64,000 nucleotides of DNA, taken from positions 34,016,283 to 34,080,282 of the forward strand of contig CM020619.1 of NCBI GenBank assembly GCA_009829735.1, written 5' to 3'. The stretch's first letter is position 1. The number at the start of each line of letters is the position of its first letter. A program made the translations under genes and the position numbers. The DNA comes from Pyropia yezoensis (taxonomy: Eukaryota; Rhodophyta; Bangiophyceae; Bangiales; Bangiaceae). Positions 21,827 to 32,266 of the stretch are shown here, one piece after another. Below the pieces are notes generated by a model. It made no database searches and was not told the origin of the DNA. It worked only from the letters and a program-made list of their open reading frames with translations.

Positions 21827-22444
21827 TCTTCCGCCGTAACCCCCCCGCCCCCCGCATCCGTGACGTGCTCTTCGCGCATCCCTAGAGGAGAGAGCCATGG
21901 GGTGGGATGCGAGGGTGCTGGTGATCTTCCCCGGGTTGAGCCTTGTACGGAAGTTGCCTCTGACATTCCATGCCCACTCCATATCGCGGCCTGAAAGCTG
22001 ACCATGAACGAGGCTGCCAACTCCTTATGCGCGCAAAACTATGCTCAGTAAGCTCGTGAAAGCGCATTTAGAGACCCGTCTTCCTGGTCATGCTTGCAGC
22101 ACTTCCCCTTAGTACGCATCCCACAGGCCTAATCCGGGCATGCCTGTCACGGCAAAGGGCTTGTTGAACGCTTGTAAAACCTCGTTAATTCTTCGGGGTG
22201 AGTACGTCCTCTTTTTTTTTTTTTAACATCTTCTGGTACGCACCGCCAAGGGCCGTCTTGTCGTACGACGAGACCCATGTTCCAGAGACGTATAGACGCA
22301 TCCAACAAGGGTCAAAGGCAAAAATCATATTCGAGCGACCTGTATGGGGGTGTAAAGGGGGGTGTAGAGGGCTACTTGACAAGGTCTCAACAACGGTTCT
22401 GGGGTCAAAACGCCCTTGCGGTGGATCTTGAAACAACGAGCACT

Positions 22445-22617
22445 GCGCTGGGGGGACCGGGGAGGGATTGCAAGTCCGGGCGTGCGTTAGTGCTGCGGCG
22501 ATCGGGCTTACGCTAAAGCGTGCGTTAGTGCGGCGGCGATCGGACTTACGCGAAAGCCCGATCGCCGCCGCACTAACGCACGCCCGGGCTTGCAATTCCT
22601 CCCCGGTCCCCCAACGC
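22445..22617. repeat. Long imperfect inverted repeat (hairpin)
   Basis: Two arms of about 65-70 bp, starting gcgctggggggaccgggg on the left and ending ccccggtcccccaacgc on the right, are nearly perfect reverse complements. The spacer of about 40 bp itself holds another copy of the arm core (gcgtgcgttagtgcggcggc). RNA from either strand would fold into a long hairpin. It could be a foldback/MITE-like element or a small-RNA precursor. Confidence 0.85.
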
Positions 22618-22810
22618 GGATAATCATGGGTACGCGCTTCCATGCTCTACTTTTTCGGCGCCTACTTACGGTGGCGCTTTTCTTCATCTGCCTACTGTCA
22701 CCCAATATTTTCAACCTCTAATCGTCCACCAATGTCATTGGAGCCACAACTTGTGCGTTCATATTCCTTCCGCTCATTCCGAGTGGTGGTCGGTGCCTGC
22801 CAGTGCTCGC

Positions 22811-22901
22811 GCTGATAACATGCGGTTGGTGCTGATGACATGCGGTTGGTGCTGATGACAGGCGGATGTCGGTGCTGATGACAGGCGGTTGGTGCTGATG
22901 A
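22811..22901. repeat. Minisatellite, about 4.5 x 20 bp
   Basis: Direct repeats of gctgatgacatgcggttggt, with one unit slightly longer. There are no spacers, so it is not a CRISPR array. Confidence 0.88.
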
Positions 22902-23032
22902 CTTTTTCACCACCGCGGCGGCAGCGTGCTGCTGCATACTGGGGGTGGGCGCTGCGCTACCGTAGCCCGGTGTGTACATACCTACATAGCAGCTTGTGGC
23001 GCGCGCCCGCGACATTGTTGACAGCGTCGTCT

Positions 23033-23065
23033 GCGCAGTGGGGCTTAGAGGGTGTCCATGCTTTT
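23033..23065. repeat. 33-bp inverted segment, left member
   Basis: Matches the reverse complement of 23987-24019 with about three mismatches; the shared core includes gtggggctta and gggtgtcca. The two members face each other about 920 bp apart. Confidence 0.75.
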
Positions 23066-23452
23066 TCCAGGATCGGGTTGCCGGGGCTTGTTTTTCTTGC
23101 ACGATGATTGCTGAGCGCCTTCGTTCTGCCGGTTGTTCGCTGAGACATCCCGCAGGAAATTGCTGATGAGCAGCGTCGTTGCCGGGTCATTGCTGACCGG
23201 CAAGAATCTCCCGCTTTTTTTCGTATCGTATTTTCAGCGGACCAATAGGAAGCAGGCTGTTTCCTCGGCGGCTCCCCAAGTGCCCACCCCCCTGACCGCC
23301 CCGGTGGACAGCACCGTCGCTGCCGTCGGCGTGCGGCTGCTCGCTTCCGCTCGTGAAAGAGCCCCTGCCGTCGTGTCGCTGTAGCCACACGCCCCCTTCC
23401 CCGTCCCCCACCGGCGTTCGCGCGCTGGCGTTGGGAGAAGGCGGCCACCACC

Positions 23453-23536
23453 TCCTTGGTTTTCCCTTCCTGTACCGGCGTCTAGGGCGGGACCTCCATG
23501 GTTTTCCCCTCCTGTGTCGGCGTCTAGAGCGGGACC
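23453..23536. repeat. Tandem duplication, 2 x about 42 bp
   Basis: Two adjacent units each contain tggttttcccytcctgt followed by cggcgtctag and gcgggacc, with a few differences. Confidence 0.85.
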
Positions 23537-23986
23537 AGTAGTGACTGTACGACATCAGGGGCAAGTCGGCCACGTGCGAGGAGTGTCACAGTCAAAAAGA
23601 GTCGTATGTTGTTTTTCGCAGTCCCTCGTCGGCTTTCTCTTCGTGCGGAGATATGCGGCGTCGCCTACACTTGTCAGGTCGTTGCCGGATCCAGTGGCAT
23701 GGAGTCGCAGACGGTCACCACGTCGACAACTTCCTGTACGACGTCTGCTGCCTTTTATGTACAAGCTATGCGTGTATGGGGAGGAGTACTGTGTCCCTTT
23801 GTACGTCGGGTACCACAGCAGAGCCCAGCGAGCGACGCATCTTTTGGTTCGTTGCTCAAGATAATCCATTGTACTCCAAAGTCCCAAGAATGAGTTGCTA
23901 AATATTTCTGGGTTTTTTCAACTCTGAGCAGTGCTGTGAGAGGGTCTCACAAGTTTTGCGCAGACCACTTGGCAACAAAAAGCAAG

Positions 23987-24019
23987 AAAAGCGTGGACAC
24001 CCTTTAAGCCCCACTGTGC
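23987..24019. repeat. 33-bp inverted segment, right member
   Basis: Reverse-complement partner of 23033-23065. Together they could be ends of a small non-autonomous DNA element, but I found no target duplication and no transposase between them. Confidence 0.7.
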
Positions 24020-24571
24020 TGGCGGTGGCGGCAGCCGGCCAGTGGTGGTGTGCGGCAGCGGCTTGCGCGCAATGCCTGTGGGCGGGCGCGCCCGCTCGCG
24101 ACAGCGACCGACACACGCAAGGCATGCCACACCGGCACTCTTGGGCGGCGTGTGCTTGTGCACCGGACGGGGCAGAGTGACACTGGTGGGCCCCCTGCCG
24201 CCGAGAATGAAGGTGGCAATGACCACTACATGGGAAGGGAACGGCGCACGTAGTGTGTGTGTCGTATCGTTTACTTGTCTTCCTCTTCGCCCGCGATCGA
24301 TGGCGGTGGTAGGCCTTCCAGACGAAAATCAACTGAGGGTAGGCCTGCCACCACCCAGGAGAGAGGGCGACGGTTGGGCGGGGGCGCATGAGGCACTCCC
24401 AATAGAGCCAAGGCCAACCCCCACTGAGCCCTCCCCGTCGAGCTTGCACGTCTCGCCGTCAGTCGCCGCCGCACCCGCGATGGCGGCGTCCGCCAGGGTG
24501 GGCCGTGTCCCTATCACGCCCACTGTCCCTGCGGGAGGCGGCGGCGGCGGCGGCGGCGGTGGCGGCGGCGT

Positions 24572-26560
24572 TTAGCCGCGCACCAGCCTGGCGGCGGCGG
24601 TTACAAGGGACGGCGGCCGCCACGGATACACCGCGCCCCCAAAGGCGGGAGCAGCACACGCGGCAGCGCCACGTGGGTCTTCCCCCCACCCAGCCGGGCG
24701 ACCCCCCCCCGCGACGCTGTTGCTGGCGCCACCGCCGGCCGCCTGCGGCGGTGCCCCCCCATCGGGCGGGTCGTCCGCCTCGCCACCACGACCTCCACCA
24801 CCGTCACTGCCGCCGCCGCCCGTCCGAGGGAGCCGCCGCAGCCGCCCCCCCACCGGCCGGGGGGGCGGTGCAAACGCGGCGCCCGCCCCCACGAGCGTCG
24901 CGCGGATACGCGGCGCCAGCGCCGCCACGGCCGCCTTTACAAACGCCCCACTCTCCGCTTTCCCAACGCTCCACCCGTTCACGTCAATGACCAGCACCCG
25001 CCCGTCGGTCGCGCGGATGATGTCAAAGCCGGTGAGGAACTGGCCAAACGCGGCGGCGACGCGGCGCGCCACCCGCGTCTCGGCCGCCGACAGCGGCGTC
25101 GCGGCGCGGACGACGGCGCCGGCGGGGGTGCGGGTGCGGGTTTCCGCGAAAAAGACGTCGTCGCCCGCGGCGTACACCTTGACGTCCGCCCCCGCCACTG
25201 CCCGGTGGTAGCGCTCGTACACGTAGCCCCCCGTCGGCCGGATGGCCCGCCGGTCGGGCAAGTGCGTGACGCGCTTGCGCTCAATGACCGACGCGCCGCC
25301 GTCGCCCGCGTGGTACACAATGCACAGGTGGTCGTCAGCGTCGAGAGGCTTTTCCACAAACGGCTTGCGCAGGGCGCGGACGCCGTCGACGAGGAGCCAC
25401 TCCCCGTCTTGGGTCACCACCCCACCGCACGATGCGGCGGGCAGCCGCACCACCGGCGGCGCGGCGTCCCCGTCACTGCCGGCAATGCCCGCGGCGGCCG
25501 TGCTGGGCGGGCGCTCCCGGCGGACGACCAGATCGGGCGTCGGCACGCCCGCCTCGACCAGCGCCGCCCAAATCTGCGACCGGTCCCGCAGCGTGTACTG
25601 GTCGGCAAGGGAGTTGACCAACGGCACCTGCCGTGCGGCGGCGTACTCGGTAACGGCGTCGAGGGGGAAGCCCGGCGCGTGAAACGCCAGCAGGATGTCC
25701 ACGTCTGGCCACTCTGCAACGGGCGGCGGGGGGGTGCCGCCCGCGTCCGCCTCCACCGGCAGGTACACCCACCGCCCGGCGGGCAGCGCCGCCGACAGGG
25801 CGGCAAGGAAGGCGCGCATGAGGGGGTGGCGGACCTTGCGGCCGAGCGCGGCAACGCCCAGCGTAAAGGGCCGGTCAGCGCGGCCGACGGCGGCCGCGGC
25901 GGCGGCGGCGGCAGCGCCCAGCACGGGGCCACACCGCCACGGGGAGGCGGGGGACGCTGCCCAGGGGGGCGCCGCCAGCCCGCCCCCGTGCTCCTCCTCG
26001 TCAACCAGACACGACAGCGCCGACGCGGCGACGCCGCGGGGGGATCGCGGCGACAGGGACGGCGAGCCGGGGGGCGTGCCGTCCCCGCCGCCGCCGCCGC
26101 CGCCGCCGGGAACGGGCACGGGGCGGCTGCGGGTGCGCTTGCCGCCGGGGGGGGCGCCTCGGCGGGCAACCCCCCCCCCGTCCCCCCCCATTGGCGACGC
26201 GGGGAGCGACACTGACGGCAAGGCGGCGGCGGCGGGCCACGGCACCGCCCTGAGCGCCGCCGCGGGCAGCCGCAGGCCGCCCAGCCCTCCGGCCACCGTG
26301 GCGGCACCCGCCTCTGGCCGCGCCACGTCCGCCGCGTACGGGAGGGCACCCGTGACCGCCGCCGCGGCAGCCGACGGCACCGGGGTGGTGGGGCAGAGCA
26401 GCGACGGCGCCGGGCACGAGGCGGCGGCGCCCACCTCCGCCGCCGCCGCCGCCGATCGACACGACGGCAGGGCAACGCAGGCGAGGAGTGGCGGCGGCTG
26501 CGGCCGCACCAACGTGCCGTGGGCGGCCGCCCCAGAGCGGGCGGCGGGGGGCCCGGACAT
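24572..26560 (-). CDS. VIP1: Vip1/PPIP5K-type inositol-pyrophosphate kinase (kinase domain only)
   Basis: 662 residues from the first ATG; longer in-frame starts upstream are non-ATG. Residues 1-225 are low-complexity Ala/Pro/Gly. About 233-555 match the ATP-grasp kinase domain of diphosphoinositol pentakisphosphate kinases: TLGVAALGRK, WPDVDILLAFHAPGFPLD (284-301), RKPFVEKPLDADDH (398-411), ADVKVY (458) and IDVNGWS near 525-531. This family phosphorylates InsP6/5-InsP7 at position 1, making InsP7/InsP8, signals of phosphate and energy state. The C-terminal 110 residues are Gly-rich. The histidine-phosphatase half usual in PPIP5Ks, which exceed 1,000 residues, is not in this frame. It is either lost or lies on another exon. 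Substrate preference is inferred. Confidence 0.85.
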   Translation of the reverse strand: MSGPPAARSGAAAHGTLVRPQPPPLLACVALPSCRSAAAAAEVGAAASCPAPSLLCPTTPVPSAAAAAVTGALPYAADVARPEAGAATVAGGLGGLRLPAAALRAVPWPAAAALPSVSLPASPMGGDGGGVARRGAPPGGKRTRSRPVPVPGGGGGGGGDGTPPGSPSLSPRSPRGVAASALSCLVDEEEHGGGLAAPPWAASPASPWRCGPVLGAAAAAAAAAVGRADRPFTLGVAALGRKVRHPLMRAFLAALSAALPAGRWVYLPVEADAGGTPPPPVAEWPDVDILLAFHAPGFPLDAVTEYAAARQVPLVNSLADQYTLRDRSQIWAALVEAGVPTPDLVVRRERPPSTAAAGIAGSDGDAAPPVVRLPAASCGGVVTQDGEWLLVDGVRALRKPFVEKPLDADDHLCIVYHAGDGGASVIERKRVTHLPDRRAIRPTGGYVYERYHRAVAGADVKVYAAGDDVFFAETRTRTPAGAVVRAATPLSAAETRVARRVAAAFGQFLTGFDIIRATDGRVLVIDVNGWSVGKAESGAFVKAAVAALAPRIRATLVGAGAAFAPPPRPVGGRLRRLPRTGGGGSDGGGGRGGEADDPPDGGAPPQAAGGGASNSVAGGGRPAGWGEDPRGAAACAAPAFGGAVYPWRPPSLVTAAARLVRG

Positions 26561-29500
26561 GACAGCCGTCGGGCAGCGGCGCAGCAGGCGGGGGGGAAGG
26601 GGCGGCAGAGGGGCGGCGCCGTGCTGCCGCGCGGTCGACGCAGAGGGGAACCAAGGGGGGACGGAAGCCTTTAAAAGAAGGAGAAAAGAAAAAAGAAAGG
26701 GTGGGGGGGTTGGGGGGGGAAGAGGTAGGGGGGACGTACACAGCACAAGGAATATAGACGCGATGCGAGACGAGGGACGGGAGGCGGGTCACGGGGAAAG
26801 ACCAGAGGGGGGACGGGCAGGAAGGGGGACGTGGTGGACGGGGAGGAGAGATATAGTGGGGGAGAGGAGGTAGGGGAGGTGGGGTGCAAGCACTCTGGCT
26901 GGCGGTGGGGTAGGAGGACCGCGCCTTGGCGAGCGTCGCAGCAGCGGCGAGGGCAAGAGCGGCGACGGCGATCAAGTAGTAGGGCAGGCGGCCAGGGAGG
27001 GCCTGGCGCGACCGACGGTGGCGTGGCCGGGGTGTGGTCCCTTTCCCGTCACGGCGGCAGGGGGGGGGGGTGGGGGCGGGGGTGACGGGGCCGCTGCGGG
27101 CGCCCCCGTGTGCCAAGCGACGCGCATGGCAGGCTCGCTGGCAGCCAGCTGGTGTCGCGGCGGTCGCAGCCTGCGGGCGTTGTTGCAGAGGGCGAGATGC
27201 GGGGGGCGGGGGGGCGGAGAGGAGGGTGCGGCGCGTCGCTGGCAGCCGGGTCGCGTATCCCCACGTGTCCACGGCAACTCCCCCCCCCCCCTACACTCGC
27301 GACCTGACCAGGCACCTGCGTTGTGCTGTACTGTATATCCCAAACGAGTCGGCGATTCCGTCGGCCGAAGCGGCGGAGACCCGCGCAGGCGCGTGCTGCC
27401 ACACCCCGCCTGATTGAATATTTACATACGCAATCCCGGCAGCGACGGCGGCGGCAGGGAATCTGGCAGCCGCCTGGCGGAGCGTCTGGCCGTTTAGCAG
27501 CTGGCACCCGCCGCCCGTCACCGGCGGGTCGACGGCCGCAGCCCCCGCCGGCGGCCGCCGCCGTGCGCGGCTGCCGGCAGCGGCCGGCGAGACGCGTCAG
27601 CCATGTGACGCTATACCGGCGGGGGGGCACCGCCGCCGCCAAAAATGCCCCGGCGGGGGGGGCGCCGCGCCTGCGACACACTGTCTAGCGGGGGGCTGGA
27701 AGCGCGGCCGTGCACGTGGCTGCCACGACGCAGCCGCCGGCGGAAGGTCCAGGCGTCAAAACCCGTCGTCCGCGGGTGGGGGGCGGAGGGAGGCGGTGGC
27801 CGCGCACCCCCTCACCATGAAGACGCCCCCTCTTCCAGCAGCTGTCGCGCGCCACACACGCCCCAACCACAGTTTGTGAAGGGGTGACCCCCCCAAAATG
27901 CGCCCTCACGTGACGCGGGTGTTGCCTACCGCCTCCACAAGGCTGGCGTGTCCACCGCTCGCTCGCCCGCGTCGGCCGTCTGCCCGAGGGTCAAACAAAG
28001 AAAGCACCCACAGAGAGCCGGCGTCGACTCCCTCGCGCGGGGACTCTGGTGAGGTTGCTCGCCGCAGGCCGCCTTTGGGGGGAGCCCCTGTACCACACGC
28101 GGCGACCGCCACCCACAGTGGGTCGTGTCGGGGGGGTGGCCATCACGCGTCAGGAGCGGGAACGAGTCGGGGCGGACGTGATTTTCCCACCGGGCTCGTC
28201 ACAGGGTGCGCGCGCGCAGCGCCTCGCTGCTCGCAACACACGGGTCCCCCCGGCGCTCGCTGCCTCTTTCGGTACCATGCGAGGCGTGGGAGACCCCAGA
28301 GAGTGGGAGGGGCCCCACGTTCTCTGGATTATTCGGGCCATCGCGAAGGGTGACCGGGGGTGTGGGGGGGGGTGATGGGAATCGGGGCGCTGCTCGCGCC
28401 TGCCTTTCGGTATCATACCGGCATGATGCCACAACCTTCCCAGTGGCGGGGGGAGGGGCGGGAAGCGGCAGCCGTCATGCGCATGCAAGGGTCGGCACCT
28501 CCACCCACTTGACGAGAGCCCGGTCCGCCACCCCCCGGCACACATCAGTCTGCGTGGCACGGAGCGGAAGAAGGGGGCCTGGGACGAAGTTGCCCTGGCT
28601 GGCGCTGCGTGGCAGCCGCCGTCCGCCACACAGGACGCATGCTGTGGAACGAATGGCGCAAGCGCCAGGAGAACAAGAATGGGGCACTTCACTGGTGGTT
28701 CTTGGAAGCTGTCGGTGGACGCCGAACCCTCCCACCGGGTCGCCTGAGAACAGCATGCCCCCTTGGTTGGGCCACGAGCGACCGATGCGCTGGACAAAGG
28801 CGTCTGTGGGTGGCCCTGGAGCGCTGAGGGGGGACGCGCGGCGAGAGAGCAGAGAGCCCTCAGGTCACTCGCTCGAGGACAGGTGACCTTGCCCCTACGG
28901 TCCTCCGAGGCCCGGCAGGTGGCCCCTGGGCCCGATCGATTGCGTGGGCGTTTGCGAGTCGTCAACGTGTACCGAGGTTTCGACTCTGCACTCTTCGTTT
29001 TTGTCATATGTAATTCTCTTGTATGCATTGCTCCTTTCTATCTCAAGTATTTTTCTGTCAGTGACCTGCATGAGCAGAAGCGCTGGACCCCGCACGCGAT
29101 GATGGGGCATCCCGGTCAGCAGGCGCTCCTCTTCACGCCCGAGCCGCCGACGTGGGCACCTGCCCGCGACCGCCCGCCCACGACCCTGCCCTGTCGAAGT
29201 GCACGTCTGCCGCCGATGCGGTACGACCCGTCATCCCGTGGGGAGTACTGCTTTTGCTGCCGGCACGCCGCTGTCCCTGCCCACCACGTCGTCGCACCGT
29301 GGCATCTGATCTTTTCCTGCGGTTGCCACGGCAGCTCGCCAGTGCCGTCGGGGAGGCGGGGGGTGGGGGGGTGCCGCGTGCACTTTACGGTTCTGCTGCG
29401 CGCTCCCCCTACGCCTGACGACGCCTCTCTCTCGCTTTGTCTCTCTTCCCCCTTCCCACTCCATGGGTGCAGTCGCCGCTGGCTGTGGGCGGCGTGGTAG

Positions 29501-30404
29501 TGGCGGGTGAGCTTTGGGCTGTTTGGGGGGGCGGATGAGTCCGCCCGGATTGTTGGGGTTCCCTTACCAACCGGCAGGGAAGGCGTGTAAGCGCCGCTGA
29601 GGGGCGCGGCGGTGGGTGGGGCACTGACGGGCAGTGGCTGCTGCCGGCTTGCCACCGGCTTGGCATCACCTGGGGTGGGGTGACTGCTCCCGTACCCCCG
29701 CCCCAGTTGGTGGACTGGAGGCAGGGTGCGGGGTAGCGGGGTCGCCAGCTGGCTTTCGCGTCGCCGCGGCCTTGCTCGGTCTTCTCTCTCGGGAGTTTGT
29801 GTGTTGCGTCGCCGTTGGCCCCTACCCCCCCCCCTGCTTGGGTCTGCGATTGCCGCAACTTGCCATTGTGGCCATCACGTCCTCGCTAAGTTGGTGGTGG
29901 TGGGGCACGTCGTTTTCTGGGGTGCGTGTTGCTGTTGGCGTTTGGGCAGTCGCCCGCCGTGCTGACGGAGCGGTTGGTGCTTGGACGGGCGCTGGTAGGA
30001 CGGGACCCCCGTGGCGGCGGCGAACGGGACTCGTCCGGAGCGGTGGTCCCTTTGGGCACACGCAGTTTACGGGCGGTGGTGTACCTTGGGCACGAGCTGC
30101 TTGTCGGGTACCTGTGGTGCTGCGTGATTGGTGGCGGGGTCGGTCCCGCCTGTGGTGTAGGGGCTTTTCCTAACCCCTTGTGCGCCGTGGAGGGACGCAA
30201 CTGGGTGGCGTCCTCCGGCCTGGCGGTCTCTGGCTGGCCCGGTGCTTGTCCGGGCTTGTTTCCATTCCCAGTGGGCCGCGTGTACCCGCTCGTGTCGGTG
30301 TCGCCGACAGGCCTTGTGACTTGGAGATTCGCCCGCGCTGTCGCAGACCCACTCCCTTTCTCTTTCCCTCGTTGTCACCCTTCTGGGTGGGCGCCACCTT
30401 CCCG
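26561..30404. other. Long intergenic region; no recognised gene
   Basis: 3.8 kb between two divergently oriented genes. Several long open frames occur on both strands (for example 28150-29028 - and 28206-28886 +), but they overlap one another and show no domain features. A clearly AT-richer block at about 28975-29075 (gtttttgtcatatgtaattc region) stands out in GC-rich surroundings and could be the 3' UTR of a missed plus-strand gene. G- and C-runs are frequent. Confidence 0.55.
26669..26735 (-). promoter_or_regulatory. Pyrimidine-rich leader/promoter tract of the Vip1-like gene
   Basis: On the gene's strand this is an almost pure C/T tract (for example cttcccccccc and ctttcttttttctttt), ending in a TTTAAA about 110 nt before the ATG. 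Such tracts often mark transcription starts or 5' leaders; that role here is inferred from position only. Confidence 0.35.
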
Positions 30405-31406
30405 ATGGACCCCGCCCAGAAGGACGTCATCGCGTCCATAGAAGCCGAGATGCACGCCGCCCTGTCGTCGGCAGCCGCTGAGTCGGCGCTGCAGACTTCA
30501 GGTTCTCAGCCAGAGTTCAATCCGACCGCGGTGAGCGGCGATGTTGGGGCGCTGCCCTTTGACCTGGCTGCCGAGGTGCAGGCACTGAAAGCGTCATCCC
30601 AAGAGTTTGACGCCGAAGGGTCGGTCGCCTCGCTCGGCGACTTTATGGCGCACGCGTCGCTGCTGCAGCCCGATTCCCTTGCAGGCTTCCCGTCCTTCAA
30701 GACCATGTGCCCTGCTGGCAAGGGTCTCCACCGTGCGTCGGGGGGGGGTGTTGGTGGTCATGGTAGTGGCAGCAGCGGCCGTGGCAGCGGTAGCGGACAT
30801 GGCAGCGGCAGCGGCAGCGGGTGGAGTGCATCGGACGGGTCTGACGTGACGGCGCCGTCGCCAAAGGCCGCCCGCTCCGCGCGCAAAACAGAGCGGGCGC
30901 GTGGGCCCGCCGGCGCGTTGCCGACGACAAACTCGTCTGACGTGACGTCGCGGTCGCCAAAGGCGTCTCGCTCGGCCCGCAAGACGGAGCGGACTCGGGG
31001 CTCCGCTGGTATGGTACCAGTCGTTAAGGTGACCGGCGGCGTGGCGCGGTCCACCCTGTTTGGTGGGAGTGGGCAGGCGGGCGCTGGTGGCGGTGTGGGC
31101 GCGGCGGCGTCTGACACTGCCTCTCTTGCGCAGCCATCTCCTGAAAACGCGCTGGATTGGGGCGACGGGAGCGGTGATGGGAGCAGTGGCTTCTCTGCTG
31201 AGGCCGTGGACGTGGGCACCCTCGGTGACTCGTCACCGTCAGCCAGGTCGGGGTCGCCGCCCAGCTCGTTTGGGTCGACTTCGCGGCGGAACAAGGTGCT
31301 GGCCAAGCTGCTGAGGCCATTCAAGAAGGGGGAGGGTGCCGGCGGCCGAGCGGGGGCTGTTCCTGGTAGCGGTATCGACGACGGGTCGCAACCGCCCACG
31401 CTCTGA
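30405..31406 (+). CDS. Ser/Gly-rich protein with duplicated basic motif, unknown function
   Basis: 333 residues. I chose the ATG at 30405 (cccgATGgac), which opens an ordered, acidic, Ala-rich N-terminus. Residues 1-100 have helical character (IEAEMHAALSSAAAESALQ). Residues 112-140 are a Gly/Ser/His linker. Residues 146-172 and 178-203 are two copies of SDVTxxSPKAxRSARKTERxRG. About 245-290 is Ser/Asp-rich. A basic patch, RRNKVLAKLLRPFKKG, lies at 294-309. There is no signal peptide or membrane segment. The SPKA/RSARKTER repeats resemble phosphorylatable basic motifs of nuclear or cytoskeletal proteins. The function is unknown. The downstream sequence is T-rich (tttgttgttgctgctttgta), consistent with a 3' UTR. 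Confidence 0.6.
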   Translation: MDPAQKDVIASIEAEMHAALSSAAAESALQTSGSQPEFNPTAVSGDVGALPFDLAAEVQALKASSQEFDAEGSVASLGDFMAHASLLQPDSLAGFPSFKTMCPAGKGLHRASGGGVGGHGSGSSGRGSGSGHGSGSGSGWSASDGSDVTAPSPKAARSARKTERARGPAGALPTTNSSDVTSRSPKASRSARKTERTRGSAGMVPVVKVTGGVARSTLFGGSGQAGAGGGVGAAASDTASLAQPSPENALDWGDGSGDGSSGFSAEAVDVGTLGDSSPSARSGSPPSSFGSTSRRNKVLAKLLRPFKKGEGAGGRAGAVPGSGIDDGSQPPTL

Positions 31407-32266
31407 CTGCCGGCCAGCGTTTGTTGTTGCTGCTTTGTATTGTATCGCGCTCGCTTGTTCGCACGGTTGTGCGTGTGCCTGTCATGCGTGCGTGTTTGCC
31501 ATGAATGAGGATAATAAGGAGACGACTGTCGGGTGAGGGTGCACTTTTTTTTTGCTGGTGCGTCCCAGAGCTTTTCCTTGGGTGCCAAGCGTGTCGCCCG
31601 AAGCGGGTACATCACCCCCTGGTTGCAAGCAGCAAGCTATGGACACATGGCCATATGGCCGGGAGAATCCGCAGGAACTTCTTCCGCGTACGGGAAGATA
31701 GTGTTGTCCGCCTGCCCGCGTGTCCACCTGTACGCCTACGCGCCTCTACACCTGCCCACTGGCCTCACTCTGTCCACATGGACCACATGCGCGCCGAGCG
31801 ACCGCACCCCCGCAGCCCGCTTGGAACTCACACTTTACCGCGCGCGACCTGGCCGACGACGGCTGTTTTGCGCTTGCAGCACGTGGCCAGCTGTGTGGTA
31901 CGCCGCGTCGACGCGGCTGCTGCAGACTTCCGCCGTCCCGTCTGCCACCGACAACCGGGCAACGCAATGAAGACAGACTATTCGTCATTGGTCCTGCGAC
32001 GGAATGGGCAGAGGCGCGGAGGAGCGAGGCTCTACGCGACCGGCAGGCGTGGACGGTGAGGAGGCTCAGCTCATTCAAGACTCTGGGTACATGGCACGCC
32101 CAGGTTGGTGGCCTTCCCCAACGACACACCCACATGGAGCGGCATATACATCACCGCCAGAGACACGGGCCCGAGCGGTCCCTACGCTCCCCCCCTTCAA
32201 TCCAACGTACACAGCTCCAGTCAACCGCATCTCACCAAGGCGCACGCACGTAACAGAGCCACCTCC
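31407..32266. other. Spacer between convergent genes
   Basis: 860 bp where the gene ending at 31406 and the J-protein gene ending at 32267 converge. It must hold both 3' UTRs. The T-rich part just after 31406 and a 10-T run near 31545 fit this. I see no gene. Confidence 0.6.

Larger units (their letters stand above)
21268..24571. other. Spacer right of copy B; no recognised gene
   Basis: About 3.3 kb without a supportable gene. It holds a poly-C run, a long hairpin, a short minisatellite, a 42-bp duplication and a pair of inverted 33-bp segments, listed separately. Short frames overlap on both strands and show no family features. I looked on the minus strand for a histidine-phosphatase domain belonging to the kinase gene at 24572 and saw none. 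Confidence 0.6.

Noticed and set aside
22811-22901. Possible CRISPR-like repeat array
   Set aside because: Units are directly adjacent with no unique spacers, and the context is eukaryotic; it is a minisatellite.
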